From: JAGFIY01 sp964499285
Lineage (GTDB): Bacteria; Bacteroidota; Ignavibacteria; Ignavibacteriales; Melioribacteraceae
Direction: 5' to 3'
Assembly: GCA_964499285.1 (NCBI GenBank)
Contig: CAZCLA010000010.1
Span: 26,695-90,694 of the forward strand
DNA: 64,000 bases
Each line of letters starts with the position of its first letter. Within the stretch, counting starts at the first letter, position 1. The notes under the pieces are model-generated. The model did no database searches. It was not told the origin of the DNA and saw nothing but the letters and a program-made list of their open reading frames with translations. Positions 53,142-60,302 of the stretch are shown piece by piece. A program made the position numbers and the translations under genes.

Positions 53142-55201
53142 CCCAACCCGACTTTGTAATTTTTCTCTAACAACTTTTGTAATTCCGGAAGCGAAGTTAC
53201 AGGCAGTTTGCATTCATAATTTTCGCAGACATAAACTGTGGTTTGTTCATCTATCGAAGAATAATTTTTCAAGTATCGGGCTGATCTTATCATTTCTTCT
53301 CTGTTCTCTTGAGTCAAAACAATCACTGTCGGATTGAAATCCTCCTCGTTCTGAATATAATCGATAATCTCATCAACTCTATTTCCTTTTTTGCCTTCAA
53401 CTATTATTATCTCCGTGCTTCTTGAGAAGTAATTTATCATACCGAATGAAAAATAAGTATATGCTATTGGAGCTGCATTTAATTTTTCGCCGTATAAGCT
53501 GATCATTTTTTCTGCTCTTTTTAAGAACTCGTTATCTGCGGTAACTCTATAAAGAAAAAGTAAATTCGAAAAATGTACTGAGTTTCCGGAAGGGATTGCC
53601 CCATCATAAAATTCTTTGTTTCTAAAAATTAATTTTTCAGAATATTTTCCTGTAAAGAAATAACCACCGTTGCCTTCATCCCAAAATTCGTTTGTTAGAA
53701 CTTTTTCGAGTGTGACAGCATATTGGAGATAAACGGGTTTGTGAGTTGTTTTGAATAATTCAAGCAAGCCCCAACACAAAAATGCATAATCGTCAAGGTT
53801 TGCCGAAAAAGCAGTTTCACCGTCTCTAAATCTGTGCATTAGTCTATCATTGATAAACATTTTCTTGTAAACAAATTTAACCGCGTTTTCGGATAAGATG
53901 ATGAACTCGTTTATATTTAATAATCTTCCGGCAATTGCAAGTGCTGCAATAATAAGTCCATTCCAATCGGTTAAAATTTTATCATCCTTATGAGGATGAA
54001 CTCTTTTTTCACGAACATCAAAAAGTTTTTTTCTTATCTTTTCAAGAATTTCTTCATCTTCATTTGTTAACATATATTTCATATGCGGTATATTTTTTCC
54101 TGAGGGCATACCGGTGGCTTCATCGTTGAAATTTCCATTTTCAGATACGTTAAAATTTCTTTCGAAAAAATTCATTTCGGTTTTATTCAGTGTGTTTTTT
54201 AGCTCTTCAAATTCCCAAACATAAAACTTACCTTCTTCGCCTTCGCTGTCAGCATCCTCCGCGGAATAAAATCCTCCTTCCGGTGAAAGCATTTCTCGTT
54301 TTAAATACTGTACAATCTCGATAACTGTCTGTTTGAAAAAATGATTTTTTGTTTTATGATATGCTCGAGAGTACGCTATCAGCATCAAGCTTTGATCGTA
54401 GAGCATTTTTTCAAAATGAGGCAGAAGCCATTTTGAATCAGTTGAATATCTATGAAAACCAAAACCTATATGATCATAAATTCCACCCATACGCATCTTC
54501 GTTAAAGTTTTATCAACAATATCCATTGCGGTTTTATCATTTGAGTAATCAGACGAAGCTAAAAGAAAAAACAAATTGTGAGGAGTAGGGAATTTGGGTC
54601 GGCGTCCAAATCCACCATTTTCTTCATCGAATCTTTCTTTCAAATCTGCGATGGTTTTTTCGATAATTGATGAATCAATTTCGGCCGAATTAGTTTCTTC
54701 ATCATCAAGGTAATTTAATATCTGTTCAACATTTGCAAAAATCTTTTCCCTTTGTTCTTTCCATACCTTATAGATTTTTGGAATAAGTTCAGTCATTCCA
54801 ATTCTTCCCAATTTTGAATCACGGGGAATATAAGTAGCCGCGTAAAATGGTTTTTTATCCGGAGTCATTATAATCGTTAGTGGCCATCCGCCATGACCGG
54901 TCATTATTTGGCAGAATTTCATATAAATTCCATCAATATCGGGCCGCTCTTCACGGTCAACTTTTATGTTTATAAATACATCGTTCATCATCTGTGCAAC
55001 TTGTTCATCCTCAAACGATTCTCTTTCCATTACGTGACACCAATGACAAGTTGAGTAACCGATTGAAAGAAAAATAGGTTTATCTTCTTTTAATGCAATG
55101 TTAAAAGCTTCTTCATCCCAGGGAAACCAATCGACCGGATTGCGTGAATGCTGAAGTAAGTACGGAGATTTTTCGTTTATTAATCTATTTGGTTTTTGCA
55201 T
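53138..55201 (-). CDS. YyaL/DUF255 thioredoxin-like and glycosidase-fold protein
   Basis: A 687-residue protein of the YyaL (spermatogenesis-associated 20-like) family. The N-terminal thioredoxin-like DUF255 domain (about 1-165) includes INEKSPYLLQHSRNPVDWF and STCHWCHVMERESFED (CxxC-type). The remainder is an (alpha/alpha)6-barrel, with GGIYDHIGFGFHRYSTD and YSAEDADSEGEEGKFYVWE. The family's function remains unclear, possibly sugar or nucleotide handling with redox chemistry. Length is normal. Single gene. Confidence 0.92.
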   Translation of the reverse strand: MQKPNRLINEKSPYLLQHSRNPVDWFPWDEEAFNIALKEDKPIFLSIGYSTCHWCHVMERESFEDEQVAQMMNDVFINIKVDREERPDIDGIYMKFCQIMTGHGGWPLTIIMTPDKKPFYAATYIPRDSKLGRIGMTELIPKIYKVWKEQREKIFANVEQILNYLDDEETNSAEIDSSIIEKTIADLKERFDEENGGFGRRPKFPTPHNLFFLLASSDYSNDKTAMDIVDKTLTKMRMGGIYDHIGFGFHRYSTDSKWLLPHFEKMLYDQSLMLIAYSRAYHKTKNHFFKQTVIEIVQYLKREMLSPEGGFYSAEDADSEGEEGKFYVWEFEELKNTLNKTEMNFFERNFNVSENGNFNDEATGMPSGKNIPHMKYMLTNEDEEILEKIRKKLFDVREKRVHPHKDDKILTDWNGLIIAALAIAGRLLNINEFIILSENAVKFVYKKMFINDRLMHRFRDGETAFSANLDDYAFLCWGLLELFKTTHKPVYLQYAVTLEKVLTNEFWDEGNGGYFFTGKYSEKLIFRNKEFYDGAIPSGNSVHFSNLLFLYRVTADNEFLKRAEKMISLYGEKLNAAPIAYTYFSFGMINYFSRSTEIIIVEGKKGNRVDEIIDYIQNEEDFNPTVIVLTQENREEMIRSARYLKNYSSIDEQTTVYVCENYECKLPVTSLPELQKLLEKNYKVGLG

Positions 55202-55353
55202 ATAAGTTTCCTAAAAACGACGTTTAAAAATTGTTTGTTCGCAATTATGCAACACGAAGATATAAAAAGTTTGAAATATGTCTTGAAATGAATATAAAAA
55301 CTTGGCATTGGATTTGAAAATAAGAGATAGAATCCTATTCTGGGAAAAATGAG

Positions 55354-55403
55354 AAATTGGGACGTCTCTCATCGCTGGGGAGTGAGAAAGGGCGTCCCGA
55401 TTT
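55354..55403 (-). terminator. Hairpin terminator after the sorting-domain protein gene
   Basis: The 11-bp arms AAATTGGGACG and CGTCCCGATTT (one G-U pair), with an inner TCTCA/TGAGA pair, fold into a strong stem 12 nt beyond the minus-strand stop. On the minus strand a CATTTTT tract follows, fitting intrinsic termination. The rest of the 213-bp spacer up to yyaL shows nothing further. Confidence 0.65.
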
Positions 55404-55414
55404 CATTTTAAACA

Positions 55415-56488
55415 CTATTTCATTAAAAGAGATTTAATCGAATAATCAAAATTAGTGCCGCTGATTTGCGAGAAAGCTTTCATGTTAATTACATAAACTC
55501 CGCTAGGCAAATTTTTTGCATTAAACACATAATTGTAACTGCCAGGATTAAGCGATGAATTTTCAATCACCGAAACCAATTCACCAAGCGAATTGAAAAT
55601 TGAAATATTCACTTCACTTCTTTCCGGCAAATTTATTAAGATATTTGTTGATGGATTAAATGGGTTGGGATAGTTTTGCTTTAGTGCATATCTTAAAGGT
55701 ATTCCGGACTCACTATCGACACTAACAACCCCCGAAGTTGCAGATGCTTCTTTGGAATAATCGGATTCAAAATTTTCGTTAAATGCTGCGATCCTATAAA
55801 CGTAATCGGTGCTTGTTAAAACATCTATATCATGATAGGAAGATTCTCCGACTGGAATCTCGGCAATATTTTGAAATTCCGATCTTGCATTCAAAGCGCG
55901 TTCAATTCTATATCCCGTAGTGTTTTCTCCTTCGTGAAACCACTCAAGCATAATTGTACCGTCCACTTGAGTTTCAGCCGAGAACAATGCCGGAATTAAA
56001 ATTGGATCCACTTTGGAAATAATCATAAATCCCTGAACATCTGTTCCGAAAAAATTCATTTCGAAGAAGCCTGTGCAAACATAGGAATTAAATTCACCTT
56101 CGCAGAATATGGAATCAACGCCAACCGGTGAATCAGTTGCCATACCCGAAAAGGTTCCTTCGAAAAGCAATTCTCCTTTTATGTTTCCCCATGTTGGATG
56201 AGCGAAATCCACGACAATTTTATCATCAGCAAAAATTCCTTCTGCAGTGAATGGATCGATTCCTGGAGTTCCAAGCACCGAACCCGTTACATCCCATTCT
56301 GAGATGAATTTTGAAAATTCAGAATCGGTTGTAATTACAACCGACACATCGCCTGTTGTAGTGTAAGTACTGTTTATCCAAGTTCCTTCCCAGGTTCCTA
56401 AAAAAGCTTTTGGATTTTTTATTTGTCCATTAACAACTGAAGAAATTACAAGAATAAAAACACAAAGGATATAGCATCTTATTTTCAT
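55415..56488 (-). CDS. Secreted protein with fibronectin-III-like domain and type IX sorting domain
   Basis: A 357-residue exported protein. Signal peptide IRCYILCVFILVISSVVNG. A lipocalin-like beta-rich domain of unknown family (about 25-180, AFLGTWEGTWINSTYTTTGD) comes first. A fibronectin-III-like domain (about 185-260, LEWFHEGENTTGYRIERALN) follows, then a C-terminal sorting domain (about 270-357) with ALKQNYPNPFNPSTNI and LPSGVYVINMKA. The last part marks export through the type IX secretion system and attachment or release at the surface. Function of the cargo domain is unknown. Confidence 0.88.
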   Translation of the reverse strand: MKIRCYILCVFILVISSVVNGQIKNPKAFLGTWEGTWINSTYTTTGDVSVVITTDSEFSKFISEWDVTGSVLGTPGIDPFTAEGIFADDKIVVDFAHPTWGNIKGELLFEGTFSGMATDSPVGVDSIFCEGEFNSYVCTGFFEMNFFGTDVQGFMIISKVDPILIPALFSAETQVDGTIMLEWFHEGENTTGYRIERALNARSEFQNIAEIPVGESSYHDIDVLTSTDYVYRIAAFNENFESDYSKEASATSGVVSVDSESGIPLRYALKQNYPNPFNPSTNILINLPERSEVNISIFNSLGELVSVIENSSLNPGSYNYVFNAKNLPSGVYVINMKAFSQISGTNFDYSIKSLLMK

Positions 56489-56523
56489 ATAAAATAACTC
56501 CTGTTAAGTTATTGAATGCAAAC

Positions 56524-56591
56524 AAGCTGCCTAAAAATCGCATAACTCAAAAAACTTGTAATAGGAAATTATGCAGCTTTTTAGACAGCTT
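56524..56591. repeat. Long imperfect stem-loop between DUF4412 and sorting-domain genes
   Basis: The 14-nt arms AAGCTGCCTAAAAA and TTTTTAGACAGCTT pair with one G-U. Inside them a second pair, GCATAA and TTATGC, extends the stem by 6 bp after a small bulge. The element fills most of the 107-bp spacer between two minus-strand genes. It could terminate the DUF4412 transcript or be a structured leader for the secreted protein. No target-site duplication was seen. Confidence 0.6.
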
Positions 56592-56595
56592 CTGC

Positions 56596-57405
56596 TTATT
56601 GTTCTAAATTTGCAAACGGATTTTCTTTTGTTAAACCGGCTGGGAGTTTGAAAACATCAGGACTTAAATTCTGTTCCGACATTTCATCAACTAAACTTGT
56701 ACTCTCAAGTTTTCCGTCCTCATATTCTTCAGTTTTTACAGGAAATCCATGTTCAAAAAGTTCAGCGTCAAATGATTGATCCATACTTGCAGCCATCGGA
56801 CCCATACTTTTTGCGAATTCTTCGAACATATTTATCATTCCTTTAAACACATCCATGTATTCGTCTTTAAGAGAAGTTGCCTGCCATGCAGCAATCCAGA
56901 CTGCTTCGGTTTTTGATCCTTCTTTGTAGCCTTCATATTTATCGGTGTTCCAACTTCCAATCTGAATTCCGCTCGCAACTTTTTTAAATTCGGTCTTTAT
57001 AACCTTTTGTTCCTGCATCCCGGGCATTTTATCTTTCATCATTTTTTCCATCATTTCTCTCTGTTCCGGCGGGACATTCTTCATTGCTTCTTCCATTTGT
57101 TTGCTTATTCCGGACATCTGCTGTGATAATTTTTTTATATCATCTTTTGTTATTTCCATATAAGTTTTTCGATTAAGATCTGCAATTGTCATGATGTTAT
57201 TTTTGGAATCGAATATCATTATTGTGTTTTCTTCCGCTTGATCACTTATTATTTTCAACAAACCGTCTTGAACAAATAATTGGCTTGTTACAGAAATCCC
57301 GTCGCTGGTGGTTTCGGTTATCTTCACAACGCCGCCTCCAAAAATCGAACTTGTGACAGCAAAGAAGAAAAAAGTAGTTAAGATTAGATTAATAAATTTT
57401 CTCAT
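56596..57405 (-). CDS. DUF4412 exported protein
   Basis: A 269-residue protein with signal peptide INLILTTFFFFAVTSSIFG. The DUF4412 region (about 20-220) shows VVKITETTSDGISVTSQLFV, then IMIFDSKNNIMTIADLNRKT and WNTDKYEGYKEG. A Met/Gln/Glu-rich helical insert (about 90-135) follows the first strands. The start is the ATG of MRKFINLIL, preceded by a perfect AGGAGG at 57413-57418; the longer frame would begin inside the promoter. Probably a periplasmic or outer-membrane protein of unknown role. Confidence 0.85.
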   Translation of the reverse strand: MRKFINLILTTFFFFAVTSSIFGGGVVKITETTSDGISVTSQLFVQDGLLKIISDQAEENTIMIFDSKNNIMTIADLNRKTYMEITKDDIKKLSQQMSGISKQMEEAMKNVPPEQREMMEKMMKDKMPGMQEQKVIKTEFKKVASGIQIGSWNTDKYEGYKEGSKTEAVWIAAWQATSLKDEYMDVFKGMINMFEEFAKSMGPMAASMDQSFDAELFEHGFPVKTEEYEDGKLESTSLVDEMSEQNLSPDVFKLPAGLTKENPFANLEQ

Positions 57406-57446
57406 TTCATTTCCTCCTAATATTGTTTGACTTAAGAACTTGACTG

Positions 57447-57476
57447 AATATATTGAAATTATCAATCAATTATCAA
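57447..57476 (-). promoter_or_regulatory. Sigma-70-type promoter of the DUF4412 gene
   Basis: On the minus strand TTGATA (5 of 6) and TATATT (5 of 6) are separated by 18 bp. Transcription would start near 57440, leaving a leader of about 35 nt that contains the AGGAGG ribosome-binding site. Confidence 0.55.
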
Positions 57477-57501
57477 TAATGATGTGATATAAAATACCGG
57501 G

Positions 57502-58317
57502 TTATATAAGCAAAAGCTCCTGAAATAATTCCGCGTTTTCAGGCTGTTCGGATTTGTTGTAAGCGTTTATAAGATTTGCCAGAACTCGTTTTATTATGAG
57601 ATTTATGTTTGTTTCTTGTTCGATTAGGAACATGACCGAGTCATACATATCTTCAGCAAATTCAGCAATATTCGATTTGTAAATCAGTCTTCCGCCGTTG
57701 AAACAATCAACCAGAACGAGTTCGTCATCGAGTTTAATTCTTGCTAAAAAATGCCCAGGAAAGTTGCAGCCTTCAATGTGGAATCCGCATCTTTTCCCCA
57801 CAAGTATATATATCAGTGCAAGTGTAATCGGTAATCCCTTTTGTTTTCTTATAGCATAAACTGCGTTGCTGTTCATCGGGTTATAATAATCTTTTGATGC
57901 TCCTTCGATTTTAAGCTGTTGAAATAGATAAACCGAAAGATCAACCTCGTTTCCATACGGATAATAGTTTCTAAAATCCATGGCAAGTTTATCAAGCATT
58001 GAAATTAATTCGAAACTGACAGTCAGTCCCAATTGAAATTTTGATATTAGGTCTAGGCAGTATTCGAGCCGTTCGAAATCATCTTTAATCGTATCTTTTT
58101 TAATCCACTGATCTCGAAGCCAGTTTTTTCTGTTTGAGTTTAAGATCGGTTCTAAAAGTTTGCGGTTTGATTTCGAAAGTGAGCCTGAGAATTCCAACAA
58201 GTCAATTTCCAAATCCGGTCCGTAATTGTTTAATTCGAATAATACTTTATTGCGAACTTCTTCTGATTCATCGTCAATAAGTTTAACAAGATATTTTAAT
58301 TTTTCCCTGTCCATCAA
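57502..58317 (-). CDS. SirB1/transglutaminase-like protein
   Basis: A 271-residue soluble protein. The N-terminal part is helical (LVKLIDDESEEVRNKVLFEL, HEAT-like). The core (about 85-235) carries the SirB1-type transglutaminase pattern: SVYLFQQLKIEGASKDYYNP, NAVYAIRKQKGLPITLALIY and CNFPGHFLARI with the His. It resembles the YchA/SirB1 family, whose biochemical role is unsettled. The start is one of two adjacent ATGs. No obvious operon partner. Confidence 0.83.
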   Translation of the reverse strand: MMDREKLKYLVKLIDDESEEVRNKVLFELNNYGPDLEIDLLEFSGSLSKSNRKLLEPILNSNRKNWLRDQWIKKDTIKDDFERLEYCLDLISKFQLGLTVSFELISMLDKLAMDFRNYYPYGNEVDLSVYLFQQLKIEGASKDYYNPMNSNAVYAIRKQKGLPITLALIYILVGKRCGFHIEGCNFPGHFLARIKLDDELVLVDCFNGGRLIYKSNIAEFAEDMYDSVMFLIEQETNINLIIKRVLANLINAYNKSEQPENAELFQELLLI

Positions 58318-58423
58318 TCTGTTTTTACATAACCAATATTTCTAGTATCAATCTAATTAATAATTTGGAAGAATCAAGTAGAAACAGAGATTGGGTGTTT
58401 TAAGCGGATTTTAATTATAAAAA

Positions 58424-58627
58424 TTATCTTGCAGCACTTGGTCCTCTCAGTATCCGAGCAGGAAGTGTTATAATTGCTTTCAGGAGATCGAAGACCGCAC
58501 TTACGGTAATTCCTATCAGCCTGAACGGAAGGAGAAGGAGCCATACAATTGGGTAAACGATCAAAGCTATAATTGCTAAAGGCCAGCAGAAAATCAAAAG
58601 TAAAACCCAAAGTAAGAATCCAACCAT
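58424..58627 (-). CDS. Small membrane protein (67 aa)
   Basis: Short, very hydrophobic protein: MVGFLLWVLLLIFCWPLAII, then IVYPIVWLLLLPFRLIGITV, then a basic end ARILRGPSAAR. Two spans or one span plus an amphipathic helix are likely. A strong AGGAGG 5 nt before the ATG and the isolated position with its own spacers support a real gene. It overlaps no other convincing frame. No function can be proposed. Confidence 0.72.
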   Translation of the reverse strand: MVGFLLWVLLLIFCWPLAIIALIVYPIVWLLLLPFRLIGITVSAVFDLLKAIITLPARILRGPSAAR

Positions 58628-58674
58628 AGTTTCCTCCTTTTTTCAGTGTTAGACGGAATAATTTTGTGATTGTT

Positions 58675-59472
58675 CTATCTTTGTGCGGAGATTAAAGCAA
58701 AATGAAATTTTTTATTAAATGTAATTTTTTCATTTCTTTCATCTGCACCAGAAACTGCTTTTTTTATTTTATCAAGTCCATTTAAATATTCTTCATCACT
58801 CAGCCAAGCTAATGTAGATGATTCTTCCTTTTTGAGAAATGGATCTTTGAATACTTCTTTGTTTATGAAAACATCTTCAACAACTTGAACGATTTTATGA
58901 CTAACTTTTCTGAAATTATTCTGTTTGAGATTATCTTCAATTTTGTCAATAGATTCAAATCGGTTGTAATCATATTCCTTAATACTTTTGAAATAATTAT
59001 AAGCATACCAATATGATTCGGGATTGTGCAGGTCAAGTACAACCAAAACAATATTTCCGTTAGGTTTTAATAATGTGCTGCATTCATTTATAAAGTGATT
59101 GGTATTAAAAAAATGTAGAGCATTAATGCAGATTATTATATCAAAACTTTTTTCCTTATAAGGAAGAAACTCAGCACTCGCTTGAACTAGTTTGAAATAC
59201 TTGTTTCTTTGAGCGGCTTTTTGCAGCATCCCAAAAGAAAGATCAACTCCGAAGAGATTAGATGTATCATTTGAAAAATGATCCAGCCAATATGCTGTTC
59301 CGCATCCGACATCCATCATGATTGAATTTCTATTCAATGTTATTGTCTTCTTAAGTTCTTCGATTACTTCGGACAATCTGTTATGTTCATATCTCCTGTT
59401 GTAAGTTTTGGAGATTTTATCATAATCAATTTTTTGTTGATATATTTTAGTTATCTGTTTAGTATATCGCAT
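58675..59472 (-). CDS. Class I SAM-dependent methyltransferase
   Basis: A 265-residue Rossmann-fold methyltransferase. Motif I is MMDVGCGTAYWLDHF (about 54-68), the acidic residue after strand 2 is in LFGVDLSFGML (about 78), motif II is FDIIICINALHFF (about 114-126), and LKPNGNIVLVVLDLHNP is motif III. It fits the Methyltransf_11 type acting on small molecules or lipids. The protein begins YTKQITKIYQQKIDYDKISK, a helical N-terminus typical of this group. Single gene, divergent from the outer-membrane protein. Confidence 0.88.
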   Translation of the reverse strand: MRYTKQITKIYQQKIDYDKISKTYNRRYEHNRLSEVIEELKKTITLNRNSIMMDVGCGTAYWLDHFSNDTSNLFGVDLSFGMLQKAAQRNKYFKLVQASAEFLPYKEKSFDIIICINALHFFNTNHFINECSTLLKPNGNIVLVVLDLHNPESYWYAYNYFKSIKEYDYNRFESIDKIEDNLKQNNFRKVSHKIVQVVEDVFINKEVFKDPFLKKEESSTLAWLSDEEYLNGLDKIKKAVSGADERNEKITFNKKFHFALISAQR

Positions 59473-59529
59473 AAATTACATATTTTTTACAACTCTTTTG
59501 GAGAAATCAATTTACAAAACCGGTAGGAT

Positions 59530-60111
59530 GTGAAAAAGACTTTAATTTTTTATTTGAGTTTATTATTTGTAGTATCAATTTCAGCGCAGGAAATAAATAC
59601 GGAAAAGAATGCTTTCGGCTTCGGAGGGACCGTAATTAAACTTACGAAGATCAGTAATGAATTTGGAGTTCTTATCGGTGGAAGAGGCGGTTGGGTTCTG
59701 GATGATAAATTTTTTATTGGCGGCGGCGGATACGGATTGGTGATAAGCAACGATGTAGAGATTAACAGTAATGAACCAAAAGCAAAAATAAATCTGGGTT
59801 ATCTTGGATTTGAATTTGAATATATAATGGTAGGAAACAATCTTTTTAGTGTTTCTTTGTACACTTTGTTAGGAGGCGGCGCACTTAGTTACACTAAACT
59901 CGAAAAAGGATTGGATTTACAAAAGAAAAATGCAAGTGATACTTTTATAATTGTCGAACCCGGAATTAATATCTACTTTAATGCTTTGAAATGGCTATCG
60001 ATCGGAACAGGAATCAACTATAGATTTTTAAGCGAGGAAAAATCCGGATATCCTTATAAAATTGATATTGACGGACTTTCAGTGGGCATAAATTTTAGGT
60101 TTGGTAATTAA
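59530..60111 (+). CDS. Outer-membrane beta-barrel-like protein
   Basis: A 193-residue exported protein with a GTG start (signal peptide VKKTLIFYLSLLFVVSISAQ). An upstream ATG overlapping the start is immediately followed by TGA, and AGG lies close to the GTG. The mature part has repeated Gly-rich amphipathic strands (FGFGGTVIKLTKI, LIGGRGGWVLDDKFFIGGGG, IKLSIGTGINYRF-like end) and finishes IDIDGLSVGINFRFGN. The terminal Phe-Gly-Asn fits an outer-membrane barrel of about eight strands. A possible promoter (TTGATA, 17 bp, TAGTAT) ends near 59465. Function unknown. Confidence 0.75.
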   Translation: MKKTLIFYLSLLFVVSISAQEINTEKNAFGFGGTVIKLTKISNEFGVLIGGRGGWVLDDKFFIGGGGYGLVISNDVEINSNEPKAKINLGYLGFEFEYIMVGNNLFSVSLYTLLGGGALSYTKLEKGLDLQKKNASDTFIIVEPGINIYFNALKWLSIGTGINYRFLSEEKSGYPYKIDIDGLSVGINFRFGN

Positions 60112-60132
60112 AAAACCCGGCAGAAGCCGGGT
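60109..60132 (-). terminator. Hairpin with T-run on the minus strand
   Basis: A 7-bp GC-rich stem ACCCGGC/GCCGGGT with the loop AGAA, preceded on the + strand by six A. On the minus strand this reads stem then TTTTTT, the form of an intrinsic terminator. However, both neighbouring genes run on the + strand. It begins at the stop codon of the beta-barrel gene and may terminate antisense transcription or act as a 3' stabiliser. Confidence 0.55.
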
Positions 60133-60177
60133 GCAAGTAGTGAAAAAGTTTTAAAAAATATTTGTTGATAAAAAATT

Positions 60178-60193
60178 TTGTCCTTAAGGACAA
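60178..60193. promoter_or_regulatory. 16-bp perfect palindrome upstream of the 7TM phosphatase
   Basis: TTGTCCTTAAGGACAA is a perfect palindrome located just upstream of a -10-like TATATT (60205-60210) and about 110 bp before the phosphatase frame. A smaller palindrome TTGTACAA overlaps the region just after (60209-60216). Placement over a promoter suggests an operator; the binding protein is unknown. Confidence 0.5.
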
Positions 60194-60302
60194 CTCGAAT
60201 TTATTATATTGTACAAAATAATTCAACCCAATTACAAATAAACTTTTCGAATAGGAAATAGTTATAAAGCGTGACCATAAAATACTAGTCCCATTTTTCA
60301 TT

